Origin: Thiothrix lacustris DSM 21227
GTDB taxonomy: Bacteria; Pseudomonadota; Gammaproteobacteria; Thiotrichales; Thiotrichaceae
Direction of reading: 5' to 3'
Length of the DNA stretch: 64,000 nucleotides
Assembly (NCBI RefSeq): GCF_000621325.1
Contig: NZ_JHYQ01000013.1
Coordinates: 62,001-126,000 of the forward strand
Part shown: positions 52,903 to 62,944 of the stretch, piece after piece
How positions within the stretch are numbered: the stretch's first letter is position 1
Layout: every line of letters starts with the position of its first letter
The notes under the pieces: model-generated
The model's input: only the letters and a program-made list of their open reading frames with translations
Databases searched by the model: none
What the model was told of the DNA's origin: nothing
Position numbers and translations under genes: made by a program

Positions 52903-53795
52903 AGGCATTGTTGAAAACTGTCCGCAGCTGTTTTTAACAGCGTGATATAAGTGTTTTTGTCCAACGGTAAGGACATCCCTAGTGGGTCAAGCTCACCTAG
53001 TTGGATGTTACTGCCTTCAACCAATGTTTTGACCATCGCAGGTGCAAACTGTGGTTCTCGAAACAGGCAAACGGCCTGTTTTTCCTCAATAATATGGCGG
53101 ATATCTTGCACGTGGCGTGCGCCCGGCAGGCGTGACACATCCAGTGTTACCGCTCCCGCAAAATTCAAACCGTAATGCGTATCAAAATGTTGCCAAGCAT
53201 CGTGGAAGCTCAGGTAAGGCTTGCCACTGAGTGGTGCTAACTGCTGGCGGATCTGTGCGTCGGTGGCGCTGATGTTCTGGATAAGCTGTTCAGCGTTGGC
53301 AAGGTAGTCCGCCTTGTGTGCGGGGTCAGCTTCACCTAGTGCAGCCGCAATCGCCCGGCTCATCACAATGGCATTGTCCGGGTTCAGCCACAGGTGCAAG
53401 TCTTCGCTGTGGTCGTCATGCTTGTGTTCCGCGCGTGCGTGCAGGTGCTGAATACCAGTGGCATCGGCCAGGGTAATCACCCGCTGCTGGGCTGACAGGT
53501 TTGCGAGTGGTTTATCCAGAAACGTTTCCAGCCCGCTACCGATGCGGAACACGACTTTGGCATTCTCCAGCATCCGCATATCCGACGGTTTGAGGGCGTA
53601 ATGGTGGGGGGATGCGCCATCCGGCAGCAGTTGGGTTACCTCCAGCGGGCTATCTTTGCCACCGGCAACGGCATACACCAGCGCTTGAACTGGCTTGATA
53701 GTGCTGACTACCAACGGCTTGGTGGCGGCATCTTGCTGGCAAGCAGTTAAAACGCCTAAGCACAACAGCAGGAAAATCGTTAGAATACGGAACAT
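52896..53795 (-). CDS. znuA: zinc ABC transporter substrate-binding protein
   Basis: 299 residues with a lipobox-like L-T-A-C (about 18) and the ZnuA motifs [10 protein letters not shown], a short His/Asp loop ([11 protein letters not shown]) and [10 protein letters not shown]. The His-rich loop is short compared with E. coli ZnuA. It is divergent from znuC, 27 bases apart, a compact shared promoter region in which I could not recognise a Zur box. It captures Zn(II) in the periplasm. Confidence 0.9.
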   Translation of the reverse strand: MFRILTIFLLLCLGVLTACQQDAATKPLVVSTIKPVQALVYAVAGGKDSPLEVTQLLPDGASPHHYALKPSDMRMLENAKVVFRIGSGLETFLDKPLANLSAQQRVITLADATGIQHLHARAEHKHDDHSEDLHLWLNPDNAIVMSRAIAAALGEADPAHKADYLANAEQLIQNISATDAQIRQQLAPLSGKPYLSFHDAWQHFDTHYGLNFAGAVTLDVSRLPGARHVQDIRHIIEEKQAVCLFREPQFAPAMVKTLVEGSNIQLGELDPLGMSLPLDKNTYITLLKTAADSFQQCLH

Positions 53796-53822
53796 TTTTT
53801 CACTCTTTATACGTTGGCAAGG

Positions 53823-54593
53823 ATGTCCACCACATTATTGGCAAAACTGGAACATATTGGCCTGAACTTTGGGCAGCGTGTGATTTTGCACGATGTTAGC
53901 CTCGAAGTGTACCCGCAAAGCATCCTGACTTTGATTGGGCCAAACGGTGCAGGCAAATCGACTGTACTGAAAATCTTGCTGGGTTTACAAAAACCGGACA
54001 GCGGTAGTGTATGGCGTATGCCTGCTTTACGGGTAGGTTATGTGCCGCAAAAATTCCATCTCGACCGCTTATTGCCGTTGACGGTGGAGCGTTTCATGGG
54101 CTTGAACCTGCGGCGGCATGATGCGGTGGCGGTACGCCAGAGTGCCGAGGAAGTGGGCGTACTGGATTTGCTACCACAGGCGGTGCAATCCTTGTCGGGT
54201 GGCGAGTTGCAACGGGTGTTGCTGGCGCGTGCTTTACTCAACCATCCGCAAGTATTGGTGTTGGATGAGCCGGGGCAGGGGGTCGATGTCACTGGCTTGA
54301 GTGAATTGTATCAACTGATTAACCGTTTGAAGCAGGCGCATGGCTATGGGGTGGTAATGGTGTCGCATGATTTGCATCTGGTCATGGAAGCGACGGATCA
54401 AGTGTTGTGCTTGAATCAGCATATTTGTTGTTCCGGGCAGCCGGAAGCGGTGTCGCGCCACCCTGAGTATTTACGTTTGTTTGGTGATGTGCGTGCCGCC
54501 GGGCTGGCGGTTTATACCCATCACCATGATCATCAGCATGATATGCACGGTTGTATCGTGCCATTGGCCGATGAGGAGCATCAGCATGGATGA
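53823..54593 (+). CDS. znuC: zinc ABC transporter ATP-binding protein
   Basis: 256 residues from ATG 53823: Walker [10 protein letters not shown], signature L-S-G-G-E-L-Q-R-V and Walker B V-L-V-L-D-E-P. The C-terminal end is His-rich ([11 protein letters not shown]), as is common in ZnuC. A TTG nine bases earlier is open but is not preferred. It overlaps znuB by 8 bases. Confidence 0.93.
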   Translation: MSTTLLAKLEHIGLNFGQRVILHDVSLEVYPQSILTLIGPNGAGKSTVLKILLGLQKPDSGSVWRMPALRVGYVPQKFHLDRLLPLTVERFMGLNLRRHDAVAVRQSAEEVGVLDLLPQAVQSLSGGELQRVLLARALLNHPQVLVLDEPGQGVDVTGLSELYQLINRLKQAHGYGVVMVSHDLHLVMEATDQVLCLNQHICCSGQPEAVSRHPEYLRLFGDVRAAGLAVYTHHHDHQHDMHGCIVPLADEEHQHG

Positions 54594-55374
54594 TTTTATC
54601 CTGCGTGCCTTGCTGGCAGGTTTGGCGGTGGTGCTGATGAGTGGTTTGCTGGGCGTATTCCTGTTGTGGCGGCGCATGGCTTATTTTGGTGATACCTTGT
54701 CACATTCGGCTTTGCTGGGCGTGGCGCTGGGCTTAATGACGGGTACAAGCATGAACCTTTGGGTCATGGGTGTGTGTGTTACCGTGGCTTTGCTGATGCT
54801 GTATGTGCAACACAATCCGGCGTTGGGCAGTGATACCTTGTTGAGTATTATCGGGCACAGCGCCTTGGCCTTGGGGACGGTGGCGTTGACCTTCCTACCC
54901 AATGTCAGGGTTGATCTGATGGCTTACCTGTTCGGTGATATTTTGGCGGTAACGCGCTTCGATATTGCCCTGACGTGGGGCATGGCGGTCATTGTTGCGG
55001 TGATCATGGTGTGGATTTGGCGTCCCTTGCTGTCTTTGAGCGTACACGCTGAGCTGGCGCAAGTGGAAGGCGTCAAGGTGTGGCGCATCAGTGCCATTTA
55101 CATGCTGTTGGTGGCCTTGATGGTGGCGGTGGCGATGAAAGTGGTAGGCGTGTTGCTGCTGACGGCTTTGCTGATTATTCCGGCGGCGACAGCGCGGCGT
55201 TTTGCCAAGACACCTGAACAAATGGCGGTTTTTGCCATAGTGGTGGGAGGGCTGGCATTATTGGCAGGAATGGGGCTTTCTTTGCAACTGGATACCCCCA
55301 CCGGCCCCAGTATTGTGGTGGCTGCCAGTGTTTTGTTCTTGTTGGTGCAGTTCGTCCCACAGCGTAGCCCTTAA
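54586..55374 (+). CDS. znuB: zinc ABC transporter permease
   Basis: 262 residues from ATG 54586, preceded by GAGGAG within the end of znuC. About eight membrane helices, with [12 protein letters not shown] (ABC-3 family motif) and P-A-A-T-A-R near the cytoplasmic face. It completes znuACB. The frame upstream of this ATG overlaps znuC and is not coding. Confidence 0.93.
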   Translation: MDDFILRALLAGLAVVLMSGLLGVFLLWRRMAYFGDTLSHSALLGVALGLMTGTSMNLWVMGVCVTVALLMLYVQHNPALGSDTLLSIIGHSALALGTVALTFLPNVRVDLMAYLFGDILAVTRFDIALTWGMAVIVAVIMVWIWRPLLSLSVHAELAQVEGVKVWRISAIYMLLVALMVAVAMKVVGVLLLTALLIIPAATARRFAKTPEQMAVFAIVVGGLALLAGMGLSLQLDTPTGPSIVVAASVLFLLVQFVPQRSP

Positions 55375-55465
55375 AGGGTGCAGGTCGACAGAAAGGGATT
55401 GTGCGACGCACCATAAGGTGTTACAACATAATGATTGTGGGTGTTTTTAAGCATTTTGTCATTAA

Positions 55466-56002
<537 letters not shown>

Positions 56003-56056
56003 AAAAAGCCTTAGTATTGTTATTTTGATAGAAGTTAATGTTATCTTTTCAGGTAG

Positions 56057-56353
<297 letters not shown>

Positions 56354-56385
56354 ACCCGAGCCAACGGCTTGCTGGATACGCCATG

Positions 56386-56411
56386 AAATGCCCGCGATAG
56401 CGGGCATTTTT
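56386..56411. terminator. bidirectional terminator between ferredoxin and peroxidase genes
   Basis: AAATGCCCGC (56386-56395) pairs with GCGGGCATTT (56400-56409) around GATA, with TT following. It serves both convergent genes. Confidence 0.88.
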
Positions 56412-56421
56412 GTGTGTGGCG

Positions 56422-57594
56422 TTACAACATTTTCAAAAAAGCGATCAAGTCCTGTTGTTCCGTATCCGTCAGTTGGATGGCGGGTAAGTCATTGTCTTTG
56501 TTGGGCTGCTGCGAGGTTTTGACGTAGTAATCAATCACGGAATCCAGTGTTGCCATGCGTCCATCATGAAAATAGGGGGCGGTTTGCGCCACGTTGCGCA
56601 AGCCCGGAACCTTGAATGCCCCGCTCATGCTGTGGCGGCTGCGCGTCAAAAACTGCAATTCGGTGCAAGTCTCTGGCGTGGTGTCGCTGTATTGCCCTTG
56701 GCAGTTGAAACGGTCATTACGGATGGTATCCAGCACGGCTGCGCGTCCGCTGTCTTTGCCGAACGTGCCCGTGCCGATGTTCTGGAAAGCCTGATTGCTT
56801 AGCATTGCCCCGGAATGGCACAGGATGCATTGTGCCTTGCCCGTGAAGAGCCGTGCCCCGGCCATTTCTGCTGGCGTCGGGGTAGCCTTGCCGGTTAGAG
56901 CATCATCCAGCCGATTGGGGGCAAGGGGCAGGCTGCTGACGTAGGCGGCGATGAATTTACCCGTCGCCGCAAATAGTTGGTCAAGCTGTTCACGCTGGGC
57001 TTGTGGAATGCTTTTCCATGTCTGTAATTGTGCCAATGTTCCTACAGGCGATGCGGTATCAGGAAGCGCTGCGAAATGCTCAGGTGCGGGAATGTCGGTT
57101 AACAAGGCGTGGTATTGCTGGCGGTAATGCAGGTCTTTCAGCAGTAAACGCACGATTTCCAGCCGGGTCAGGCCGTGTTCTGCGGGGTTTTCCAGCGGTT
57201 CGAGCGCTTGTGACCAGAGGCTATCTTTGCGCCCGTCCCAAAAGAACCAGTCGTTATGGGTAGCGCCGAGTAAGGATGGGGTGTTGCGTGTTCCCATTGC
57301 CAAGCCTTCGGCGACCATTTTGCCATCACTGAAGGCTTTTTCCGGGCGGTGGCAGGTGGCACAGGCGATTTGTCCGTTACGGCTGAAGCGTGGGTCAAAA
57401 AATAGTTGCTTGCCCAGTTCCACAGCTTGTGGGTTGTGGGCAAAGCGGTTGCTGGGGTCATTGACCGACGGTAGGCTGGTAAGGCTGAGGGATTGCAGGG
57501 TGGCGGTTTCCTGCGCTGTCCATGCGGTTTTGTTGCCACAGCCTGCGATGCCGAGTAACAGGATTGCGCCGGGTAGCCAATACTTGATGCGCAT
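56422..57594 (-). CDS. MauG/CcpA-type diheme cytochrome c peroxidase, lipoprotein
   Basis: 390 residues from ATG 57594. Lipobox (G-I-A-G-C, Cys19), then haem sites C-A-T-C-H (78-82) and C-I-L-C-H (256-260). N-D-W-F-F-W-D-G-R (about 114-122) and S-G-A-F-K-V-P-G-L-R-N are the usual sequences of the diheme peroxidase/MauG family. Members either reduce H2O2 or oxidise tyrosine or tryptophan residues in partner proteins (MauG, MbnH). It is the last gene of the leftward set that includes two amine-oxidase-like proteins; the start overlaps the preceding stop by one base (TGATG). Which activity applies is not decidable by sequence alone. Confidence 0.88.
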   Translation of the reverse strand: MRIKYWLPGAILLLGIAGCGNKTAWTAQETATLQSLSLTSLPSVNDPSNRFAHNPQAVELGKQLFFDPRFSRNGQIACATCHRPEKAFSDGKMVAEGLAMGTRNTPSLLGATHNDWFFWDGRKDSLWSQALEPLENPAEHGLTRLEIVRLLLKDLHYRQQYHALLTDIPAPEHFAALPDTASPVGTLAQLQTWKSIPQAQREQLDQLFAATGKFIAAYVSSLPLAPNRLDDALTGKATPTPAEMAGARLFTGKAQCILCHSGAMLSNQAFQNIGTGTFGKDSGRAAVLDTIRNDRFNCQGQYSDTTPETCTELQFLTRSRHSMSGAFKVPGLRNVAQTAPYFHDGRMATLDSVIDYYVKTSQQPNKDNDLPAIQLTDTEQQDLIAFLKML

Positions 57595-57992
57595 CACAGG
57601 GTAAACCGGAAGACGATTTTGTCGTCTGATGCCGCCGAGTGCAGCAGGAAACCCAGTATCCATTCACCCAGCATACTGTATTTTAAACCGTCGATACGGA
57701 ATTCACCGGGATTGTGGGTGGGGACTGCTTGCGGGGCTGTCGGCAGGCCATGCCCGTGGGCAGGCATTCCACCATCCACGGCAATCAGCAGGTCGCTCGG
57801 CAGGGCTTGAGGGCTGGTGAGTGTCAGAGTGCAGTCCTGAAACGCCATGACTATCGGGGGCGTGGCGCATGTCAGCGTTGCTTGATAGCGTCCGCTGCTG
57901 CTGGTTTGATCCAGCCGCCAGACGGTGTTTGCGCTGCTGCTACAGCCTGCCATGAGCAGGCCGAGCATGAGGGTGAGCAGTTTTGTTGACAT
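57594..57992 (-). CDS. YtkA-like lipoprotein
   Basis: 132 residues from ATG 57992 (the longer frame overlaps the next gene and is not coding). Lipobox L-M-A-G-C, then a beta-sandwich with D-G-G-M-P-A-H-G-H-G-L-P and L-G-E-W-I-L-G-F, the M-P-x-H-x-H pattern of YtkA/FixH-like domains, which can bind copper. It lies between the amine-oxidase-like gene and the diheme peroxidase gene, 34 bases after the first, and may deliver copper to it. That role is inference. Confidence 0.78.
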   Translation of the reverse strand: MSTKLLTLMLGLLMAGCSSSANTVWRLDQTSSSGRYQATLTCATPPIVMAFQDCTLTLTSPQALPSDLLIAVDGGMPAHGHGLPTAPQAVPTHNPGEFRIDGLKYSMLGEWILGFLLHSAASDDKIVFRFTL

Positions 57993-58026
57993 GGTTGTTT
58001 GCTCTTGTGTCGATCTTAAGGTCGGT

Positions 58027-60342
58027 TTACTGGAAACGATACGCGAAGTAACGCGGTGTCGTCGTGTCATTCGGATAAGCGTCTTCAGCCGTACCGCCAA
58101 AGGCAGCGTTATTACCCCGGAACATGACCCGCAGCGTGCTTGGGTTGCCCAGCCAGCTACGTGGCAAGCTGAACTCGGCGGTTTGCCCGCTGGTGCCGAC
58201 GGTGGTGGAACCTTGCATGACCCAACTCCAGCTTGAACCATCCCCGGTATAACGCCAGAGGGTGCTGCCTTCCAGCATGTATTCCGCGCCCACCGCCCCG
58301 TTTTGGTAGCCGCTGCTGGTGTTGCTGTCAGTATCCAGATAGACCTGATAGCCCCAGAAACCATTGGTATCCACCGCATTACGGGTGCGATAGGCAAGGT
58401 AGACATCGCTACTGCTGTGCGCCATCCAGCCTTCTTGCCAGTCCAGCGTGTTGTTTGCCCCGGAAACGTCATTCGGATCAAGGCCAAAGGAGGTCAGGTT
58501 ATTCCAGTCATTCAGGTTGCCATCGACGCTTAGAGGACTGACAGGATTGGTGATACCCGTTGTGCCCGTGCTAGTGGGAACATGCATTTGGTAAGTGAAG
58601 TAACGGGTGGTCGCCGTGCTGGTGAAAGCGCCATCCGGGTACACGTCTTTGGCATCACCGCCGAAAGCCGCATTATTGCCCCAGAACATCAGGCGCAGTT
58701 CGGTACTGTTACCGAGCCAGCTACGCGGGAAGCTGAATTCGGCGTTGTTGCCGCTGACTTTCGAGTCCATCGTGCCTTGGTATGTCCAGCTCCAGCTTGA
58801 GCCATCGCCGCTGTAGCGCCACAGGTTTGCGCCTTCCTGCAAGTAATCCGCGCCCAATGCGCCGGTTTTGTAGCCGGTCGTGGCGCTGGAGTCGCTATCC
58901 AGATACGCTTGATACCCCCAGAAACCGCTGGTGTCGATAGCGTCTTTGGTTTGGTAGGCGAGGTACACGCGTTCGGCATCATTCGCCAACCAGCCTTGCA
59001 ACCAGTTCAGCTTGTTGTTTGCGCCAGTAATCTCATCGGGGTCTGTTCCGAAGGAGGTCAGGCTGCCCCAATCACTCAGGTTGCCATTGACACTGATGCC
59101 GCTGGCATTGTTGGAAACCGTTCCGTTGGTTGGTGGCGGCGGCGGGGTAACAACAGCCGTGGTTTCGGCGCTGTTACTCAGCGGGTTCTTGTCATGCCAG
59201 TCACGCGGAATAATGCGGATATGGCTCCAGTGTGCATCCATGCGTGGGGCATCTTCGGCGCGGGGCATGTGGTAGAAAGTGGTGGAAGGCCAAACCACAA
59301 TGTCTTGACCGACAATGCTTTCGCCGTCGACGAAGGCGCTCAAGTTGTCAGCACAGCCGCTTGTGGTGGGGTTGTGGGAGGCAAATAACTCGCAGCTTTT
59401 TTGCTTGGTGACGTAAAAATCATTGTGGGTAAACGGCTCGCTGGTCGGGCCAACATCGCGTTGCCCGGATTCAGGCAGTTGGATTTCGTAGGACATTGGC
59501 AAACCTTTGGCGTTTTTCAGGTTGGTATCCACGACTCGCCAAGAACGCAGTTGTGCCGGGTCAACCGAGCGGGCAGCTTCGCTGCTCAAACGGGTGTTGG
59601 TGTGTGCCATCTTGCCGTTGCTTTGGGTGTAGTTGATTTCTTCCACCGCATCGTCGCTGCCAGTGCCACCCAGATCAAAGTCGAGTTTCCAGAAAAAGTT
59701 GTGTAAGTGCGCAATGCCAATTTTGTCGCTGGCTAGCAGCCAGCCGTGTTGCGCGATGCTGCTGGTGCCGAAACGTTGTAATGCGCCGGTTGCACCAACA
59801 CTGGGTTCGATAGCGCCATCATCCAGAAAGCGCCATTCGGGGATGTAGTTGTACGCACCAATCGCGGAAACACTAAAGAGGTTTAAGGCATCTCCTTGTA
59901 GACGATCACCGTCAGCACTGTAGGCGTCATCGCGTGCGCTGACCTGCTTACAAATGATGTTTTTGCCAGAATAGTTGAGTAGTTCCCCACCTGCACATTC
60001 TTGTGGGGTCAAGGCTGCCATGTAACCAGCACCCAGTCCGTAGTCGGAAATGTCGTGGTAGCGTGCGCCATTGTCGTCGTAGGGGACGTGGATTTGCGCC
60101 AGTGCTGCCTGAAACAAGACCATGCGGCGTTGTCCGTTGGGGGGCGTGTAATGGATGTGGTGCAACACCACGCCTTCGCGGTTGCGGTGTTCCCAGCACA
60201 TATCCCAACGCGATTGATTGGGCAGGGTGGCATCAACGTAGTACTGGTCAGCACAGAATTCTGCCGCTTGTACGCTATTGGGTAAGAAGCCACTGATGGC
60301 GAGTAGGGCTAGAGCAGAGTAGCTGTAGATTATTGTTTTCAT
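58027..60342 (-). CDS. copper amine oxidase catalytic-domain homologue with two C-terminal repeats
   Basis: 771 residues from ATG 60342 (AGGAAGAG before it). After a signal peptide (about 1-27) comes a domain like the C-terminal catalytic domain of copper amine oxidases. Asp97 (Y-H-D-I-S-D-Y) matches the catalytic base and Tyr164 (I-G-A-Y-N-Y) the topaquinone tyrosine. His212, His214 (A-H-L-H-N-F) and His358 (F-Y-H-M-P-R) match the copper ligands. The quinone consensus N-Y-D/E-Y is changed to A-Y-N-Y. N2/N3 domains are absent here but present in the separate gene 61533. From about residue 413 two repeats of about 170 residues (V-N-G-N-L-S-D-W / V-D-G-N-L-N-D-W) follow; they look like CBM9-type modules. 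Confidence 0.8.
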   Translation of the reverse strand: MKTIIYSYSALALLAISGFLPNSVQAAEFCADQYYVDATLPNQSRWDMCWEHRNREGVVLHHIHYTPPNGQRRMVLFQAALAQIHVPYDDNGARYHDISDYGLGAGYMAALTPQECAGGELLNYSGKNIICKQVSARDDAYSADGDRLQGDALNLFSVSAIGAYNYIPEWRFLDDGAIEPSVGATGALQRFGTSSIAQHGWLLASDKIGIAHLHNFFWKLDFDLGGTGSDDAVEEINYTQSNGKMAHTNTRLSSEAARSVDPAQLRSWRVVDTNLKNAKGLPMSYEIQLPESGQRDVGPTSEPFTHNDFYVTKQKSCELFASHNPTTSGCADNLSAFVDGESIVGQDIVVWPSTTFYHMPRAEDAPRMDAHWSHIRIIPRDWHDKNPLSNSAETTAVVTPPPPPTNGTVSNNASGISVNGNLSDWGSLTSFGTDPDEITGANNKLNWLQGWLANDAERVYLAYQTKDAIDTSGFWGYQAYLDSDSSATTGYKTGALGADYLQEGANLWRYSGDGSSWSWTYQGTMDSKVSGNNAEFSFPRSWLGNSTELRLMFWGNNAAFGGDAKDVYPDGAFTSTATTRYFTYQMHVPTSTGTTGITNPVSPLSVDGNLNDWNNLTSFGLDPNDVSGANNTLDWQEGWMAHSSSDVYLAYRTRNAVDTNGFWGYQVYLDTDSNTSSGYQNGAVGAEYMLEGSTLWRYTGDGSSWSWVMQGSTTVGTSGQTAEFSLPRSWLGNPSTLRVMFRGNNAAFGGTAEDAYPNDTTTPRYFAYRFQ
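58040..59110 (-). repeat. two tandem CBM9-like protein repeats
   Basis: The segments of roughly 58040-58560 and 58590-59110 encode closely similar units (G-F-W-G-Y-Q, D-G-S-S-W-S-W and R-S-W-L-G-N in each). They are parallel at the DNA level too, which suggests a fairly recent duplication within the gene. Confidence 0.75.
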
Positions 60343-60359
60343 TGTTGTCTCTTCCTGCA

Positions 60360-61520
60360 TCAAAACGGGTTGGTGGAATGCCAGTCGCGTGGCAATAACT
60401 GAAAGCTGCTCCAGACGGTGCTGATGCGGTTGCTGTCTTCGCTGCGCGGCAGGTGGTGATAACTTTGCTTGTACCAGACCACGACATCTTGCTGGTTGAT
60501 GTTTTCGCCATTGGTGAATTGGCTGGTATTGCCGCCACAGTTACTGGTCGGGTTGTTGGTGGCGTATTTTTCGCAAGCGTTGTAACGGGTGAAAAACACG
60601 TCTTGTGCCAGCCAGCCTGCGTTGCTGCTGTTGGCGCGGCTTTGGTCGTAGTGGTTGGGAACCAACTCATAAGAAAGTTGCCCGACACTGCCGTTGCTGA
60701 GGATGCCGTCGCGTATCCGCCAGAAACGTTTGGTTTCGGGGTCGAAGCTGCGCCCAGTTTCGGTGCTGAGGGTGGTGACGGCTTTGGTTTTTTTCAGGCG
60801 GTCAGTGCTTGGAGTGCTGGTGATTTCTTCCACTACATCGTTGGCATTGCTGGTGTCGAGGTCAAAATCCAGCCGCCACAGGGCATGGTCGGTGAAGCCG
60901 GTGGCGATCTTGCCGCTTGCCATCGCAGGCCAGCCGTATTGGGCAGCACTGGCGTCGACGATAGGCAATTCCCCGCTGAGGCCGACACTGGGTTCGATAG
61001 CGCCGTTTTCGTAGAAGCGCCAGCGCACGCTGTAGTTACGCGAGCCGATTTGGGAGTGGCTGGCCAGTTCCAGCAATTGCCCTTGGCGTTGGGTGGTGTA
61101 TTTGTAGGAATAACCGTGGCTGCGGGTGGTTGCGCACAACACGTTGCGCCCGCTGTCAGCGTGCAGCGTGCCGCCTGCGCAGTCTTGCGTGGTGAGGGTT
61201 TGCAGGTTATTGCCGCCAAAGCCTGCTTCGGTGGTCAGGAATAAGGGGGTGACGGAGCCATCATCCAGCGCGGTTTCGAGTTGGGAAAGCGCGGCTTCAC
61301 CCAGCACGCGGCGGGCGGCATTGTTGGGGGCTTTGTAGGTGACTTGCGAGAGCACGATGCCTTCGGCTTGACGGGCTGTCCAGCACAGATTCCAGCTTGC
61401 ACCGGAGGCAAAGGTTTTGCTTAAGGCTTGCCCGGTGCAGGTATTGCCGGGGGCAGCGAAGGCAGGTGCTTGCCACAGGGTTAGCAGGCTGAGTGCCAGT
61501 AGGGAGGTGCGGTATTGCAT
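60360..61520 (-). CDS. copper amine oxidase homologue with lost active site
   Basis: 386 residues with a signal peptide (about 1-22). It aligns along its length with the catalytic domain of the next protein and of amine oxidases (E-G-I-V-L-S, N-G-A-I-E-P-S-V-G, L-D-F-D-L-D, D-V-V-V-W). The topaquinone tyrosine is Arg161 (I-G-S-R-N-Y), the catalytic aspartate is Leu95, and the first two copper histidines are Phe209 and Asp211; only the third (H-H-L-P-R) remains. It cannot work as a conventional amine oxidase. Its role may be structural, for example heterodimer formation with the intact copy. Its stop is 17 bases before the start of that gene. AAGGGAA precedes the ATG. Confidence 0.78.
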   Translation of the reverse strand: MQYRTSLLALSLLTLWQAPAFAAPGNTCTGQALSKTFASGASWNLCWTARQAEGIVLSQVTYKAPNNAARRVLGEAALSQLETALDDGSVTPLFLTTEAGFGGNNLQTLTTQDCAGGTLHADSGRNVLCATTRSHGYSYKYTTQRQGQLLELASHSQIGSRNYSVRWRFYENGAIEPSVGLSGELPIVDASAAQYGWPAMASGKIATGFTDHALWRLDFDLDTSNANDVVEEITSTPSTDRLKKTKAVTTLSTETGRSFDPETKRFWRIRDGILSNGSVGQLSYELVPNHYDQSRANSSNAGWLAQDVFFTRYNACEKYATNNPTSNCGGNTSQFTNGENINQQDVVVWYKQSYHHLPRSEDSNRISTVWSSFQLLPRDWHSTNPF

Positions 61521-61532
61521 AATGGTGTTCCC

Positions 61533-62198
61533 TTAGAAGCCGATATTCTGGGTAATGACGCCTGCGGACAGGTTGACGATGGGGCTGACTTCAAACACCA
61601 AGGAATCGGCAGTGTAGAGCAGCACTTGGGCGCAACGGTGCAGGCCGCATTGTTTAGAGGCGGTATTGAGTTGTTCCGGTAGGCTGGAGGCAAGAAATAC
61701 GAAGGCTTTGACTTGTAATTGCTGTTGCGGATTGCTCAGGGTCTTGCCCGTGATGCGTTTGAATTCGGTATCCAGCAGGCGGCGTTCTTCGTCATCGGCA
61801 AAAATGAGGTCGGAGGCGCGTTGCAGTTCGTTGGCGGTCAGGGGCAGTTGCAGGTTTTGCTCGCGTTTGCTGGAAAGGGTTTTATTGGTGTCCAGGTCAA
61901 TCACGTTGATGAGTGTTTCGTTGGTGCTATAGTCATAGGTATAGACATCCGCCAGCCGTGCGGTTTGCCCTTTGTCGTTGGGGTGGCGTTCGACCAGCAA
62001 GAGTTCCGGGGCAGGTGTTGTAGATGCGGAGGTATTTAGGGTGAGGGAGCGGGTAGTCGCGATGCCGCTGGGTGTTGCTACACTGGCTTGCTGGGTGGCA
62101 CGTATCATTTCAGCAGGGCTGAGTGGATCCAAGTTGGCGGCATTAGCTGACAAGTAAGGCAGGGCTAAAACCAGTAGCAGTAGTGGCAAATTTTTCAT
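61533..62198 (-). CDS. separate N2/N3-domain-like subunit of copper amine oxidase
   Basis: 221 residues from ATG 62198 (another ATG at 62210). A signal peptide (about 1-20) is followed by L-D-P-L-S-P-A-E-M-I-R-A, which fits the opening of the amine-oxidase N2 domain. Then L-L-L-V-E-R, V-Y-T-Y-D-Y and N-V-I-D-L-D-T-N-K-T match N2 strands, and L-P-L-T-A-N-E-L-Q-R-A-S and V-F-E-V-S-P-I-V-N match N3. In ordinary amine oxidases N2, N3 and the catalytic domain are one chain. Here they are separate genes, 12 bases apart. Identification is by pattern similarity and needs structure comparison. Confidence 0.62.
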   Translation of the reverse strand: MKNLPLLLLVLALPYLSANAANLDPLSPAEMIRATQQASVATPSGIATTRSLTLNTSASTTPAPELLLVERHPNDKGQTARLADVYTYDYSTNETLINVIDLDTNKTLSSKREQNLQLPLTANELQRASDLIFADDEERRLLDTEFKRITGKTLSNPQQQLQVKAFVFLASSLPEQLNTASKQCGLHRCAQVLLYTADSLVFEVSPIVNLSAGVITQNIGF

Positions 62199-62313
62199 GA
62201 CTGAAACCATTTTATTGTGTGGATGTTGGTGGCAGTCTACGTTGAAGGTGTCTCAGGCATCCATAATGCGAATGCCTGAATAGTTTGTTTTTATGATTAG
62301 CGGCACAAATGGC

Positions 62314-62790
62314 TTATTGTGTTTTATTGTCAGCCGATTTTTTAGCTGGTTTAGTCGCCCCAAAAATCATGAGGATATTGCGTTTGTTATCCAGTAGGTG
62401 CAGTTGTTCGCGAGTCACTGCGTATTGGGTGGCTTGTTTGAGTTGGCTGAAAAATTGCTGTTCCAGCTGATCTTTGTCGCCTATGCAGGCCATTTTGGTA
62501 GCGCCTATGCCGCTGCTACTGAATACACCATCGTTGCTGGCGGTATAATTGCCAAAAAATTGGTTACAGCCTGAAAAACCGTTCATGCGACTGTTATCGA
62601 ATTGGATGGATAGTGGTCTTTCCGTATTGATGGCTTTGCCATTCAGTGTTTTCAAGTTCCATTGCGTGTTTGCTAGGGTCATGGTTGGCGTCGTGCTTTT
62701 CGCATCAAAGCTACAGGCAGAAATAAAGGCAAGTATCAGCAGTGCAGCGATAATTTGTCCTGAGAATGAGGAAAGGAATGCTTTTCGCAT
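62314..62790 (-). CDS. META-domain lipoprotein (HslJ-like)
   Basis: 158 residues with a lipobox (I-S-A-C, about Cys26) and a META domain: N-T-Q-W-N-L-K-T-L-N-G, then G-F-S-G-C-N-Q-F-F-G-N-Y and A-T-K-M-A-C. HslJ-like proteins are outer-membrane-associated and respond to heat or envelope stress. It lies upstream of the amine-oxidase set, in the same direction, with a 103-base gap from 62210, and may be separately expressed. Confidence 0.85.
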   Translation of the reverse strand: MRKAFLSSFSGQIIAALLILAFISACSFDAKSTTPTMTLANTQWNLKTLNGKAINTERPLSIQFDNSRMNGFSGCNQFFGNYTASNDGVFSSSGIGATKMACIGDKDQLEQQFFSQLKQATQYAVTREQLHLLDNKRNILMIFGATKPAKKSADNKTQ

Positions 62791-62944
62791 TGCATGGCTC
62801 CTAGTGGTTTGTTGTTATTTTGTTAGATGATCTAAAGTTATAAAAGTTTTACAGACATAATATATTTAATGAGCTGTCTCGCCAAGTTAATCTGCAAGAT
62901 AAACAGACGGGCTGCACGGTAGTGCTATTTCAAGGAGAATATTC

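Noticed and set aside
53796-53822. Zur box between znuA and znuC
   Set aside because: No match to the known palindromic consensus could be seen in the 27 bases.
57993-58487. long extension of the YtkA-like frame to 58487
   Set aside because: It is out of frame over the amine-oxidase-like gene; the lipoprotein signal starts at 57992.
60453-61244. 263-codon open frame on the plus strand
   Set aside because: It is antisense to the amine-oxidase-like gene, whose protein aligns over its full length with a known family.
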